From Thermodesulfobacteriota bacterium (GTDB lineage Bacteria; Desulfobacterota; WTBG01; CAIYCZ01; CAIRTM01), in contig JANQGV010000001.1 of the NCBI GenBank assembly GCA_028282925.1, forward strand, positions 1 through 60,464: 60,464 nt of DNA. Direction: 5' to 3'. The number at the start of each line of letters is the position of its first letter. Position 1 is the stretch's first letter. The notes beneath the pieces are model-generated. The model saw only the letters and a list, made by a program, of their open reading frames with translations, was not told where the DNA came from and searched no databases. The position numbers were made by a program, and so were the translations under genes. This document shows positions 17,252 to 26,725 of this stretch, piece by piece.

Positions 17252-18157
17252 ATGAAGTGGAAAAAGAAAGGCTTAATTATTATGCCTAAGAAAGAGGATG
17301 CCTGGCTGATGTCGCATGCTATGGTGCCTACTGTTCAAAAAATTGGAGAAAACGTATATCGCGTGTACTGTTCCGGGCGGGATGACCAAAATCGTTCGTT
17401 GATTGGATATGCCGATATTAAGGCGGGAGAAACCTTTGGTGTTGTAAGTGTTTCGAAGCGGCCCGTGCTGAGCCCGGGCGAATTGGGATGTTTTGATGAT
17501 AATGGGGTGACGCCTTCGTGGGTAGTCGATTGGGAGGGTAAACAGTATTTATATTATATAGGTTGGAAGCCGCGTTCTACAACTAGAATGAGTCTTGTTG
17601 CCGGGTTGGCAGTAAGTAACGATGGTGGGAAGACTTATGTTCGATATTCCAAGGCTCCTATTTTGCATCGAACTAATCTAGAGCCATTATCAATTTTAAC
17701 GGGCCCCTGTGTGCTTAAAGAAGGTGGTTTGTGGAGGATGTGGTATGTTTCGGGGGTTGAGTGGGTTAATGCGGATTTGCCTCGCTATAATATTAAATAT
17801 GCGGAATCTTCCGATGGTATAGCCTGGGCTCAAAAAGGAATCGTCTGTATTGATTTTAAATCAGGAGATGAAACAGCCCTGGCCCGCCCGTGTGTAATCA
17901 AAGACCGGGATGTATACCGGATGTGGTTTTCATATAAAACTGAAATAACAACCTATCGAATCGGCTATGCTGAGTCGGAGGACGGTATAGATTGGAATCG
18001 TATGGACGAATGTGCTGGTATTGATGTGTCGGAATCGGGATGGGATTCGGAAATGATCGCATACTCCTGTGTTTTTGAAAATGCGGGACAGTGGTATATG
18101 CTTTATAATGGCAATGGCTATGGAAGGAGCGGTATTGGGTTGGCGGTGCTTGAATGA
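17252..18157 (+). CDS. Five-bladed beta-propeller, glycosidase-like protein
   Basis: About 300 aa. Repeating blades (SGRDDQNRSLIGYAD, WVVDWEGKQYLYYIGW, GGLWRMWYVSGVEW, DRDVYRMWFSYK, GQWYMLYNG) resemble the GH43/GH32-like propeller family. No signal peptide is present, so it is cytoplasmic, unlike a typical polysaccharide hydrolase. I place the start at ATG 17252, since the first in-frame codon at 17246 is TTG. It may bind or process a sugar in glycan assembly; the function is unknown. It overlaps closely with the following WbqC gene. Confidence 0.65.
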   Translation: MKWKKKGLIIMPKKEDAWLMSHAMVPTVQKIGENVYRVYCSGRDDQNRSLIGYADIKAGETFGVVSVSKRPVLSPGELGCFDDNGVTPSWVVDWEGKQYLYYIGWKPRSTTRMSLVAGLAVSNDGGKTYVRYSKAPILHRTNLEPLSILTGPCVLKEGGLWRMWYVSGVEWVNADLPRYNIKYAESSDGIAWAQKGIVCIDFKSGDETALARPCVIKDRDVYRMWFSYKTEITTYRIGYAESEDGIDWNRMDECAGIDVSESGWDSEMIAYSCVFENAGQWYMLYNGNGYGRSGIGLAVLE

Positions 18158-18158
18158 T

Positions 18159-18857
18159 ATGAGTCAAAAAAAAATTGCTATAATGCAGCCAACATACTTT
18201 CCCTGGCTGGGATATTTTGCCTTAATGGACCGGGTGGATGAGTTTGTTTTTCTCGACTCGGTTCAGTTTGAGCGACGTTCCTGGCAGCAGCGCAACCGTA
18301 TTAAAACTGCAAACGGGGTGCAGTTGCTTACCGTGCCCGTCATGAAAAAAGGACTGCGGCAGCAAAAAATAAATGAAGTTGAAATACAACAGGATGTAAA
18401 TTACATTGCAAAACATATCGGATCTATTTCGGCGGCATACTCAAAAGCCCCGTTTTATGACAGATACCGGGAAGATCTTTTTTCGGTGCTTGCCGAAAAT
18501 TATACAAAGTTAAGTGATTTAACAATAGGGTTGACCGTGAAACTCAAGAATATGCTGGGCATTGAGTGTTGCCTGTGTAAAAGCAGCGATATGGATGTGT
18601 CCGGCACAAAAGCCGATTTGCTGGCAAATATTTGCGAACAGCTTTCGGCTACGCAGTATATCTCTCCAGTGGGCTCGCGGGGTTATCTGGAAGCATCGAC
18701 AGCCTTTCAAGAAAAAAATATCGCCGTTGAATATAATGAATATATTCATCCGGAATATCCCCAGTTGTTCGGTACCTTTGAGCCTTTTATGTCTATAATA
18801 GATCTCCTTTTTAATACAGGCCCTGACAGTCTGGCAATTATACGTTCGGGTGTTTAG
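18159..18857 (+). CDS. WbqC-family protein
   Basis: WbqC-like protein (232 aa), a family common in O-antigen, flagellin-glycan and nonulosonate loci whose reaction is not established. IAIMQPTYFPWLGYFALMDRVDEFVFLD at its N-terminus and RRSWQQRNRIK are the family hallmarks. The frame continues upstream inside the propeller gene, so I start at ATG 18159, one base after that gene's TGA. It may serve an acyl or amino acid modification of the sugar (inference). Confidence 0.82.
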   Translation: MSQKKIAIMQPTYFPWLGYFALMDRVDEFVFLDSVQFERRSWQQRNRIKTANGVQLLTVPVMKKGLRQQKINEVEIQQDVNYIAKHIGSISAAYSKAPFYDRYREDLFSVLAENYTKLSDLTIGLTVKLKNMLGIECCLCKSSDMDVSGTKADLLANICEQLSATQYISPVGSRGYLEASTAFQEKNIAVEYNEYIHPEYPQLFGTFEPFMSIIDLLFNTGPDSLAIIRSGV

Positions 18858-18909
18858 GAATCTTCAGCGTTTAATATTTTATGATGACCTTATGTGAGGA
18901 GTAATAAGT

Positions 18910-20125
18910 ATGAGTATACTCAAACGATGTACCCGTTGTGTTCTTCCCGAAACACATGAAACAATCCTGTTTGATAATGATGGCGTATGTAATATTTGTC
19001 GCCAGCATGAGCATAAAAAAGAAAATATTGATTGGAAAGATAGAAAAAAAGACTTGATGCGCTTATTGAAAACTATCGTGGTAAATACGATTATGATTGT
19101 ATTATCCCCTTTAGCGGAGGCAAAGATTCAACATAGACCGTGCATTATCTTGTTAAGGAATATGGCATTAAACCGCTGGTTATGCGGTTTGATCATGGGT
19201 TTTTGCGGCCGAAAGTATTAAAAAACACAATACGCACAATGCGGCAGCTTGGTGCAGACATGCTGCACTTTACTCCCGATTGGAAGGTTGTCCAGAAATT
19301 GATACTTCAGAGCTTTTTGGAAAAAGGTGACTTTTGCTGGCACTGCCATGTCGGGGTTGTATGCTATCCGTTGCAGATTGCTGTGAAATATAATGTTCCA
19401 CTGATTTTCTGGGGGGAGTCTCCTGCTGAGTATACGGCATACTACAGCTATGAAGAAGTTTCTGAAATGGATGAAAAGCATTTTAATCGTATAACCAATC
19501 TGGGAATAACCGCGGAGGACATGTTTGTTCGACTTGAAGGACGAGTGAGTGAACGGTCTCTTAAACCTTTTATTTTCCCATCGTTAAAGGAACTTCGGAA
19601 AATAAAATGCCGCTCAGAGCATCTCGGATCGTATGTGCCATGGGATGTCAAAAGTCAATCGAAAACCATCATGGATGAGCTTGGATGGGAGGGGGATGCT
19701 GTGGAAAATGTGCCTCCTGGTTATGAATACGAAAAAATCGAATGTGTTTTTCAAGGGGTGCGCGGGATTACATAAAATATATTAAACGAGGCTATACGCG
19801 TCCGGCGCATCTTGCCTCCCTTGATATACGAAACAAACGACTTAACCGCCCAGAGGCAATGGAACTTATTAAACAGTATGAAGGTAATCGACCGCCAAGC
19901 CTTGATCTGTTTTTGAAGTTTATCGGCCTTACCGAGCAAGAGTTTCTGGATATTGCCATGAGTCATTCTGTTTCTCCATACCGCCATGAGCCTTCTCAGG
20001 AAGGGACAGGGGTGAAAACACACGATTTTGGTTGTTGTCCTGATTTTGGCGAAATGCCCAGGGAAGAAGCGGAAATGCAACTGGAGAGATGGCGTAGAAG
20101 GCAGAATTGCCACACTGCGGGATAA
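18910..20125 (+). pseudogene. N-acetyl-sugar amidotransferase (WbpG/PseA-like), broken by three lesions
   Basis: Remnant of an amidotransferase that converts an acetamido sugar to acetamidino, using ammonia from a HisH/HisF pair. The zinc-ribbon start (RCTRCVLPETHE, CNICRQHE) and the PP-loop (PFSGGKDST) remain. Three lesions break it. A one-base loss in the A7 run at 19044-19050 shifts frame. In the restored frame a TAG at 19134-19136 follows GGKDST, where a Tyr codon would be expected. A net two-base insertion lies in GCGCGG near 19762-19765, in the segment that should encode VRDYIKYIKRGYTRP. Downstream residues (FDHGFLRP, GESPAEYTAYY) remain well preserved, so inactivation is recent or the assembly is wrong here. 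Confidence 0.85.
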
Positions 20126-20140
20126 CGGGACACAAAATCG

Positions 20141-20762
20141 ATGGTCGGCATAATTGATTATGGTATGGGGAATATCCTCTCTGTGCGTAATGCAGTAGAG
20201 TGGCTGGGATATGAATGTACCGTGTGTCAAAGTGGAGACGCGCTAGTTGATGTCGATCACATTGTCCTGCCCGGTGTCGGTGCATTTCGGGACTGTATGT
20301 TGAATTTGCATCGACATGGTTTTGTTACGGCGTTGGAGAAGGCCGTCTTTCAGATGAAAAAGCCCATTCTGGGTATTTGTTTAGGTATGCAGGTAATGGC
20401 TCGAAAAAGCTATGAAAACGGAGTGCACGAAGGCTTGGGCTGGCTTGATGCGGAGGTGATTCGTCTGGAGCCGGACGATTCATCGTTACGGATACCTCAT
20501 ATCGGATGGAATGAGGTATCCTTTGTCTCCAAGAGCCCGTTTTTTGAACGTCTGCCGCAAATCCCCGATTTTTATTTTGTACATATCCTATCATATGAAC
20601 TGTTTCAATGCTGCTGATTGTGTAGCGGTCAGTGACTATGGGGGTTCTTTTACAGCTGCAGTACAGAAAGATAATATTTTTGCAACGCAATTCCATCCCG
20701 AGAAGAGCCAATGCCTGGGACTTCGGGTGCTGGAAAATTTCATAGAATGGGAAGTTGAATAG
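20141..20762 (+). pseudogene. HisH paralogue (glutaminase of the sugar amidotransferase), frameshifted
   Basis: Class-I glutaminase of the HisH type that would supply ammonia to the amidotransferase. It starts IIDYGMGNILSVRNAVEWLG, keeps the nucleophile motif GICLGMQVM and, after the break, the HPE motif ([14 protein letters not shown]). An extra A at about 20585 shifts frame: removing it restores [14 protein letters not shown] across the junction. The stop at 20617 truncates the protein before His and Glu of the triad. It follows the broken amidotransferase, not a histidine operon. Confidence 0.85.
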
Positions 20763-20765
20763 CTC

Positions 20766-21553
20766 ATGTTGAAACGTCGGCTGATCCCCAAGCTCCAGAT
20801 GAAAGCCAGCCGGTACGGAACGGCCCATCGGATGATATTGGTAACAACGTTACAGTTTGGTGACGTTATAGAAATAGGGGATCCTATTTCGCAGGCCAAG
20901 ATTTATGAGGCTCAGGCTGCCGATGAATTGATTTTTCTTGACCTTGATGCGGGATGCGAAAACCGTGAAACAATGACCGAGGTTGTAAAAAAGGTAGCTG
21001 AGCAGATTTTTATGCCATTTACTGTCGGCGGTGGAGTGCGGTCTGTTGATGATTTTAGAACGTTACTGAGCTACGGAGCCGACAAGGTAAGCATTAATAC
21101 TGCTGCAGTTGAAAATCCTGATCTCATTAATCAAGCCTCCCATGTTGCCGGTGCTCAGTGCGTTGTTCTCAGTATTGATTACCGTAAGGATTCTGCTGGA
21201 CAGAGTCGGGTTTGGATTAGGGGGGGAGTGTTGAGACGGGCTTTGATCCGGTCGGCTGGGCCCAAGAAGGAGAACGCCGTGGAGCGGGCGAAATTGTTTT
21301 AACATGTATCGATCGAGATGGAACACGTTCAGGGCTTGATGTTGAGATGATAGCCCGGGTGTCGGAGAGTGTTTCTGTTCCTGTTGTTGCATCGGGAGGA
21401 TGCGGGCTTGCGGAGCATTTTGTTGATGGGTTTTTGAGTGGTCGTGCTGATGCTGTGGCAGCCGGTACATATTTTTGTTTTAAAGATGAGCCACCCATGC
21501 AAACCAGGGCCCGAATTGCAAATGCAGGTATTCCCATTCGGCTTCACCGATAA
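20766..21553 (+). pseudogene. HisF paralogue (cyclase-type partner of the sugar amidotransferase), frameshifted
   Basis: TIM-barrel HisF-like protein that pairs with HisH. RLIPKLQMK, GDPISQAKIYEAQAADELIFLDLDA and FTVGGGVRSVDD are preserved, as are the downstream IVLTCIDRDGTRSGLDVEMI and VVASGGCG in another frame. The G-run at 21220-21226 has seven G; adding one restores the frame (GGSVETGFDPVGWAQEGERRGAGEI). The truncated product ends at 21302. Together with the two previous genes it makes one broken module. Confidence 0.85.
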
Positions 21554-21586
21554 AACGGGATTCCTTGCGTTGTTGGAAGGGATTGT

Positions 21587-22138
21587 ATGAGCAGTGTCAG
21601 ATCAATGCAGATTGAAACAGAACGTCTGATGTTGCGTACCATGTCGCCAGACGATGTGACTGAGGATTATTGTGGCTGGCTGAATGATCCTGCAGTAAAT
21701 AAATATTTGAGTTGTGAAAAGGTTCGACACACAAAGGGTAGCTGTCGTGATTATGTGCGGTCGTACCTAGAACGAGCAGATGCAGCGCTGATCGGAATTT
21801 TTTTAAAAGAAAACCATTTACATATCGGAAATATTACACTGTCGTCGCTGAATTGGAAAGATCGTATTGCAACCGTTGGTATCAGTATCGGACGAAAAGA
21901 GTTGTGGGGCCAGGGATATGGTTGCGAAGCACTGAGCACAGTTATTGAGTACTGTTTTGCCACTCTTGATATGCACAGAGTGCAAGCCGGAGTTTCAGAA
22001 AGTAATGTATCGTCACTGAAGCTGTTTTTAAAATGCGGGCTCAGGCAGGAGGGGGTTTTGCGTGAAAACCACCGAATCAATGGTAAACTTGAGAATAGTT
22101 TTATATTAGGGCGGTTGCGAACCGATTCGTTCGAATAA
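21587..22138 (+). CDS. GNAT acetyltransferase, PseH candidate
   Basis: RimJ/RimL-type GNAT (183 aa): TERLMLRTMSPDDVTEDYCGWLNDPAVNKYLS at the start, RKELWGQGYGCEAL as the acetyl-CoA loop, and NVSSLKLFLKCGLRQEG near the end. In the pseudaminic pathway an N-acetyltransferase (PseH) must act between PseC and PseG, and no other GNAT near pseC fits, so this is the best PseH candidate (inference). A second Met at 21605 could be the start. It lies between the broken amidotransferase module and the second amino-sugar set. Confidence 0.7.
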   Translation: MSSVRSMQIETERLMLRTMSPDDVTEDYCGWLNDPAVNKYLSCEKVRHTKGSCRDYVRSYLERADAALIGIFLKENHLHIGNITLSSLNWKDRIATVGISIGRKELWGQGYGCEALSTVIEYCFATLDMHRVQAGVSESNVSSLKLFLKCGLRQEGVLRENHRINGKLENSFILGRLRTDSFE

Positions 22139-22193
22139 CGTGCTGGGAATGCCATGTCGCCGTGGCCCAGTGATAAGAGAAGGAGGAAAATTG

Positions 22194-23222
22194 ATGCAAA
22201 CGGTTCTTGTGACAGGAGGTGCAGGGTATATCGGCAGCACCTTATGTGGTGCGCTATTGAAAAGTGGCTATCGGGTTATATGTTTAGACCGGCTTTTTTT
22301 TACAACTGAACCATTAAAGTCCTATGCGGATAATGAGAATTTTTCAGTCATAAAAGAAGATATCCGTAACGTAACTCCGGAAACATTTAAAGGCGTGGAT
22401 ATTGTTATAGATCTTGCCGGCATTTCAAACGACCCGGCCTGTGACCTTGACCCTCAGCTGACAGAGGCAATAAACCATAACGGAACAGTCCATGTGGCAA
22501 AAACCGCGCGCATGGCGGGAGTCAGTCGCTATGTAATGGCTTCATCGTGCAGTGCCTATGGGGCAGGCAGTTCAGAACAGCTTACTGAGGAATCAAAGCT
22601 GCAACCGGTTTCGTTATATGCAAAAGCAAAGGTTGATTCTGAAAAAGATATTCTCCCGCTGGGAACCCCTGATTTTTGTGTCACAGCACTCCGACTGGCA
22701 ACTGTCTTTGGGGTGTCGTTCCGTATGCGATTTGACCTGATTGTTAACATTATGACAATGCATGCATTGACCAAAAAACGTATTGTGGTCCTTGGAGGAG
22801 GGAAACAGTGGCGGCCTCTGGTACATGTTCGGGATGTAGCAGGAGCATTCATGACCGCTATGCAGGCACCAGTTGCCCAGGTGAACGGGGAAGCTTTTAA
22901 TGTGGGATCAACTGATTTGAATTTCCAGGTTATCCAGGTGGCACATCTGATTGAGCAAGTGATTCCCGGTATAGAGATCGTGGTGGCCCCCGATGACCCC
23001 GACAAAAGAAACTATAATGTATGCTTTGATAAAATATCCCGCGTGTTGAATTACAAGACGACTTGCTCAATCGGCGATGGAGTTGCTGAAGTAAAACGCA
23101 TGCTTGACGATGGCAAGATTGATGTCGACGATGTCCGCTGGTACACTGTGAAATACTATAAATATCTTATTGAGGCAGATGCGTTGTTGCGTGAAATTAA
23201 ACTAAACGGGAGGCTATTTTAA
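22194..23222 (+). CDS. Extended SDR, NAD-dependent sugar epimerase/dehydratase
   Basis: Nucleotide-sugar modifying short-chain dehydrogenase (342 aa) with GGAGYIGS at residues 8-15, the catalytic SSCSAYG and YAKAK (YxxxK), and a C-terminal sugar-binding half. The exact epimerase/dehydratase activity cannot be read. I start at ATG 22194 because AAGGAGG lies 7 bases upstream; the frame is open further left. The next gene follows at once, so the two form a pair in which this enzyme supplies a keto sugar. Confidence 0.8.
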   Translation: MQTVLVTGGAGYIGSTLCGALLKSGYRVICLDRLFFTTEPLKSYADNENFSVIKEDIRNVTPETFKGVDIVIDLAGISNDPACDLDPQLTEAINHNGTVHVAKTARMAGVSRYVMASSCSAYGAGSSEQLTEESKLQPVSLYAKAKVDSEKDILPLGTPDFCVTALRLATVFGVSFRMRFDLIVNIMTMHALTKKRIVVLGGGKQWRPLVHVRDVAGAFMTAMQAPVAQVNGEAFNVGSTDLNFQVIQVAHLIEQVIPGIEIVVAPDDPDKRNYNVCFDKISRVLNYKTTCSIGDGVAEVKRMLDDGKIDVDDVRWYTVKYYKYLIEADALLREIKLNGRLF

Positions 23223-24347
23223 ATGAAAGTCGACTTTTTTCTTCACAACGTGGGGGAGCAGGAGCGGGGGCTGGTCGATGAAACCCTTCAATCGGTTTTT
23301 TTAACAACTGGACCAAGGACAAAAAAATTTGAGGAGGCCTTGTCGGCTTACCTGGGCACACAGTACTGTGTCGGAACCACCAGCTGGACTATGGGCGCCT
23401 TTATTACCCTGAAAGCCCTGGGTATCGGTGCAGGGGATGAAGTCATTACTTCGCCGATGACATTTATAGCTACCGGTAACGTCATATTGCATGCAGGAGC
23501 CCGGCCGGTGTTTGTGGATGTTGAGCCGGATACCGGCAATATTGATGCCGATCAAATTGAGAAGGCCATTACGCCGAAAACAAAGGCGATTATGCCCATA
23601 CATTTATACGGACAAATGTGTGATATGAAGAAAATTTCCGATATAGCTCAGCGCCACAATCTCTATGTTATTGAGGACAGTGCTCACTGTATTGAGGGTG
23701 TCCGGGACGATATTCGACCGGGGCAGGTAAGTGATGCAGCGGTGTTCAGCTTTTATGCCACAAAAAATATCACCTGTGGTGAAGGCGGTGCAATTGTCAC
23801 AAACTCAGAAGATCTCACCAAAAAACTCCAAAAATATCGCCTGCACGGTATGAGCAAAGGTGCCGCCGAACGCTACAGTAAAGCATATCAGCACTGGGAC
23901 ATGGAGTTGCTGGGGTATAAATGTAATATGAACGATATTCAGGCTTCAATGCTGTTGCCGCAGTTGGAAGCCATTGAAGAGATCAGGACCCGCAAAGAAG
24001 CGATTTGCAGGCGTTATGAGGAGGCATTTGCCGGACTGGAGGGGGTCACGTTTCCTGTAGCTTTGCCGCAATCAAAACATGCTCGCCATATATTTACTAT
24101 CTGGGCCGATCCGGAAAAGCGTGACGAGGTTCTGCTGAAACTTCAAGAAGCGGGCATCGGGGTGGCTGTTAATTTTCGGGCCATTCACCTGCTGACATAT
24201 TACCATGAAACCTTCGGGTACAAGCGAGGAGATTTCCCCGTTGCAGAAAAAATCGGCGATTCGACCATCACGATTCCCCTGTATGCAAAAATGAGTAACG
24301 AGGCTGTTGAGTACGTTATCAGTTGTGTTGCTGATATCTGCTCATAG
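23223..24347 (+). CDS. DegT/DnrJ/EryC1/StrS sugar aminotransferase
   Basis: PLP enzyme (374 aa) that aminates a nucleotide keto sugar. FLTTGPRTKKFEEALSAYLG, GDEVITSPMTFIATGN, VIEDSAHCIEG and the PLP lysine in SFYATKNITCGEGG (about K181) are present. It begins directly after the SDR stop, and a GNAT follows, an SDR-aminotransferase-acetyltransferase set typical of an N-acylated amino sugar. This is a second amino-sugar route beside pseudaminic acid. Confidence 0.87.
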   Translation: MKVDFFLHNVGEQERGLVDETLQSVFLTTGPRTKKFEEALSAYLGTQYCVGTTSWTMGAFITLKALGIGAGDEVITSPMTFIATGNVILHAGARPVFVDVEPDTGNIDADQIEKAITPKTKAIMPIHLYGQMCDMKKISDIAQRHNLYVIEDSAHCIEGVRDDIRPGQVSDAAVFSFYATKNITCGEGGAIVTNSEDLTKKLQKYRLHGMSKGAAERYSKAYQHWDMELLGYKCNMNDIQASMLLPQLEAIEEIRTRKEAICRRYEEAFAGLEGVTFPVALPQSKHARHIFTIWADPEKRDEVLLKLQEAGIGVAVNFRAIHLLTYYHETFGYKRGDFPVAEKIGDSTITIPLYAKMSNEAVEYVISCVADICS

Positions 24348-24414
24348 CGGATTATTAGAGAATAGGGGCTTTGCCTGTTGTGTGAATTATTGAAGATTAT
24401 GAAGGAGAACCGGC

Positions 24415-25101
24415 ATGTTTGAATCATTGAAACTCCAACGTTTTGATACCGATATTTTTCGTGTTCCGTTTTACCGGGTCGCCACCTTTGATGAAAAAAT
24501 GTTGGAAGCTGATATGGAAGAACTCAAAAATATGCATCCGTTGATAGTGGATGTGAAGTTCGATTCCTACAGGCGTGAGTGGGACCACTTTTTTCAAATG
24601 CACGGTTTTCGAAAAGTGTGCATGCAGGTTGAACTTGAGTGTGCCGTATCTGCCCAGGATAAGAGCGCCGGCGCCAATATTGAAACAGTTGTATCTTTTC
24701 CTGAAGACGTTATTGATCAGCATGCGGAAAATATTTTTTTCGACCGCTTTTCCCTCGACTTTTTTATTTCTCAGCAGACAAAAAACAGCTTTTATCAGGC
24801 TTGGATTAACAATTCATTGAAGAATCCAGAAATAAAGGTTGCCAGTATCGGTAATAATTTTTGCACATTCAAAGAAAAAAGCGATTTCCTGGATATTGAT
24901 TTGTTTTCTGTGCTGGATAAACGCCAAAAAATAGGAACTAAGATTCTCAAAACCTTGAACTCGTTTGCCTGTCAAAGCAATAAAAAGTTTGTTAGAGTTT
25001 TAACCGAGTGTGAAAATATGCCTGCATATGAATGTTATGTCCGCTGCGGATATGTCCCCAAGAGATTTATAAGTTGTTTCCATCTGGTGAAGGCTGAATA
25101 A
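24415..25101 (+). CDS. GNAT-like sugar N-acyltransferase (WecD-type)
   Basis: 228 aa. The C-terminal half ends in a GNAT-like segment (KRQKIGTKILKTLNSFA, then ENMPAYECYVRCGYVPKRF), as in WecD/FdtC-type acyltransferases of dTDP- or UDP-amino sugars. The N-terminal half begins ESLKLQRFDTDIFRVPFYRV, like such enzymes. It follows the DegT aminotransferase, so it probably acylates its amino product. A good AAGGAGAA ribosome site precedes the ATG. Confidence 0.7.
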   Translation: MFESLKLQRFDTDIFRVPFYRVATFDEKMLEADMEELKNMHPLIVDVKFDSYRREWDHFFQMHGFRKVCMQVELECAVSAQDKSAGANIETVVSFPEDVIDQHAENIFFDRFSLDFFISQQTKNSFYQAWINNSLKNPEIKVASIGNNFCTFKEKSDFLDIDLFSVLDKRQKIGTKILKTLNSFACQSNKKFVRVLTECENMPAYECYVRCGYVPKRFISCFHLVKAE

Positions 25102-25236
25102 GCATTCTTTGCCTGCGTGTGTCTTGTGATTCAAGTTGTTAAACTGAGACGCGCTCTAGGTTCAATAGAATTCTTCATCGGTGTTTTATTTCCTATGAAT
25201 ACAAAACAACATAAGATATGAGTAGTTAGGGTCAGT

Positions 25237-26637
25237 ATGTGTCCGGTTGAAAATAAAAATATAATTTGTTATCTGCCGATAGAAACGGTTGCCCGGGAAC
25301 TTGATGCAAAGGTCTATTTAGCGACAGAACTGGTTAAGAAAGGGTTCGCCTGTGTTTTGGGGGCAAAGGGGGGGGTGATGTTGCATATGTTAAACATCAA
25401 TGCCCCCTTTGTGCATATTGATAAAGGGGTGAACCCTGGAAAAATTGAGTTTCTAAAAAAACTCAAGAACAGGGGGGGGATTGTATTTGACCTTTTAGAA
25501 GAGGGTGGAGTCTATTCTGATATGATGTCTGTTTTGTTGCCGTATCATGAAGATGTGCTGCCGTGTGTTGATGCGGTCTTGTTATGGGGGGAAGCACAGA
25601 AACAGATCATAATGGAGAACCGGAAAAACATACGCGATGGGCAGTTGATGGTTACAGGTTATCCAAGCTTTGATTTGCTGCAAAACGACAAGCTTGATTA
25701 TTACGAAAAGCTTAGCCGACAGAATAAGGAAATTGGAAAAGGCTATATTTTGATAAATACAAATTTTGCATGCTTTAATGGGCAAATAGGTTTTGAGGAA
25801 TCGAAACGAGTTAATAAAAATGCCGACTATTTATATGTAGAAGAGCAAAGGGTTAAATACCAAGAGCAGTGCGAATATGAAAAAAAAGTCTATAATTATT
25901 TTATAGAAATGGTGCAATCTCTGGCAAAACAACTTAAGGATATACGTATTGTAGTGCGCCCTCACCCTGCTGAAAACTTTTCGAACTATGAAAAGCATTT
26001 TGAAGAAATTTCAAATGTTCGGGTGATCCGTCAAGGATCGGTTCGGGAGTGGATCATTAATGCTAAAGCAGTTATTCATCATGATTGCACAACGGGGATT
26101 GAATCTTTTTTAATGGGAATTCCGACTATTTCATATGTGCCGATATTGGAAAAAAAACGCACCTGCTCACTGCCGATTGATGCCAGTGAGAAGGTTTCGA
26201 CGCTTAACAGTCTGATTCAGATGATGGATGCACTGATTGAGGATAATGTATTTTCCTATTCAGAGCCTTATGGTGATAAAGTGCAGAGAATGAGCCCGGT
26301 TATTGCCAATATTTCATTTAAGGCTGCAGAAAGAATTGTTGCGTGTGTAGAAGAAATTGTTAAGGATAAATATAAAAAAAGAGATGGCTATCGTCAGACT
26401 ATTAACCTGAGGCTGCACTGGTTGATGCTGCGATCCCGTATCGCCAAAACGCTGAAAATATTTTTTAAGGAAAAAACAAACGATAACATCAGTCAGTATC
26501 AGCGGAATAAATTTCAGGGAATAAGCCGAAATGATATATGTCGGCGTTTGATGATTTTGAGAGAATTGGATCAGGCTATGCCTGATGTTAACGTAAAAAA
26601 AATATTTGAAAACACGTATTTGTTGCAGAGACAGTAA
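25237..26637 (+). CDS. Surface carbohydrate biosynthesis protein (GT-B-like transferase)
   Basis: 466 aa, similar to the surface-carbohydrate / CDP-glycerol-glycerophosphotransferase-like family. ICYLPIETVARELDAKVYLATELVKKGF opens it, and RIVVRPHPAENF and VIHHDCTTGIESFLMGIPTISY are typical of its nucleotide-binding half. Members transfer sugars or polyol phosphates to surface glycans, and some are thought to handle nonulosonic acids, but the acceptor here is unknown. It is AT-rich and lysine-rich, suggesting lateral origin with its neighbours. Confidence 0.72.
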   Translation: MCPVENKNIICYLPIETVARELDAKVYLATELVKKGFACVLGAKGGVMLHMLNINAPFVHIDKGVNPGKIEFLKKLKNRGGIVFDLLEEGGVYSDMMSVLLPYHEDVLPCVDAVLLWGEAQKQIIMENRKNIRDGQLMVTGYPSFDLLQNDKLDYYEKLSRQNKEIGKGYILINTNFACFNGQIGFEESKRVNKNADYLYVEEQRVKYQEQCEYEKKVYNYFIEMVQSLAKQLKDIRIVVRPHPAENFSNYEKHFEEISNVRVIRQGSVREWIINAKAVIHHDCTTGIESFLMGIPTISYVPILEKKRTCSLPIDASEKVSTLNSLIQMMDALIEDNVFSYSEPYGDKVQRMSPVIANISFKAAERIVACVEEIVKDKYKKRDGYRQTINLRLHWLMLRSRIAKTLKIFFKEKTNDNISQYQRNKFQGISRNDICRRLMILRELDQAMPDVNVKKIFENTYLLQRQ

Positions 26638-26725
26638 AAGTCGTCGTTTCAAAATAGCAATAGCGCAAACATGCCTAGTGGCCGGGTGATTGATTTATTG
26701 ACCGCCGTATAGGTGAGGACGTTTC

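Noticed and set aside
19134-19136. In-frame TAG in the amidotransferase as a pyrrolysine codon
   Set aside because: The gene also has two frameshifts and the position matches a Tyr, so decay is simpler than recoding.
20141-21553. HisH and HisF as histidine biosynthesis genes
   Set aside because: They follow a sugar amidotransferase inside a glycan locus, with no other his genes.
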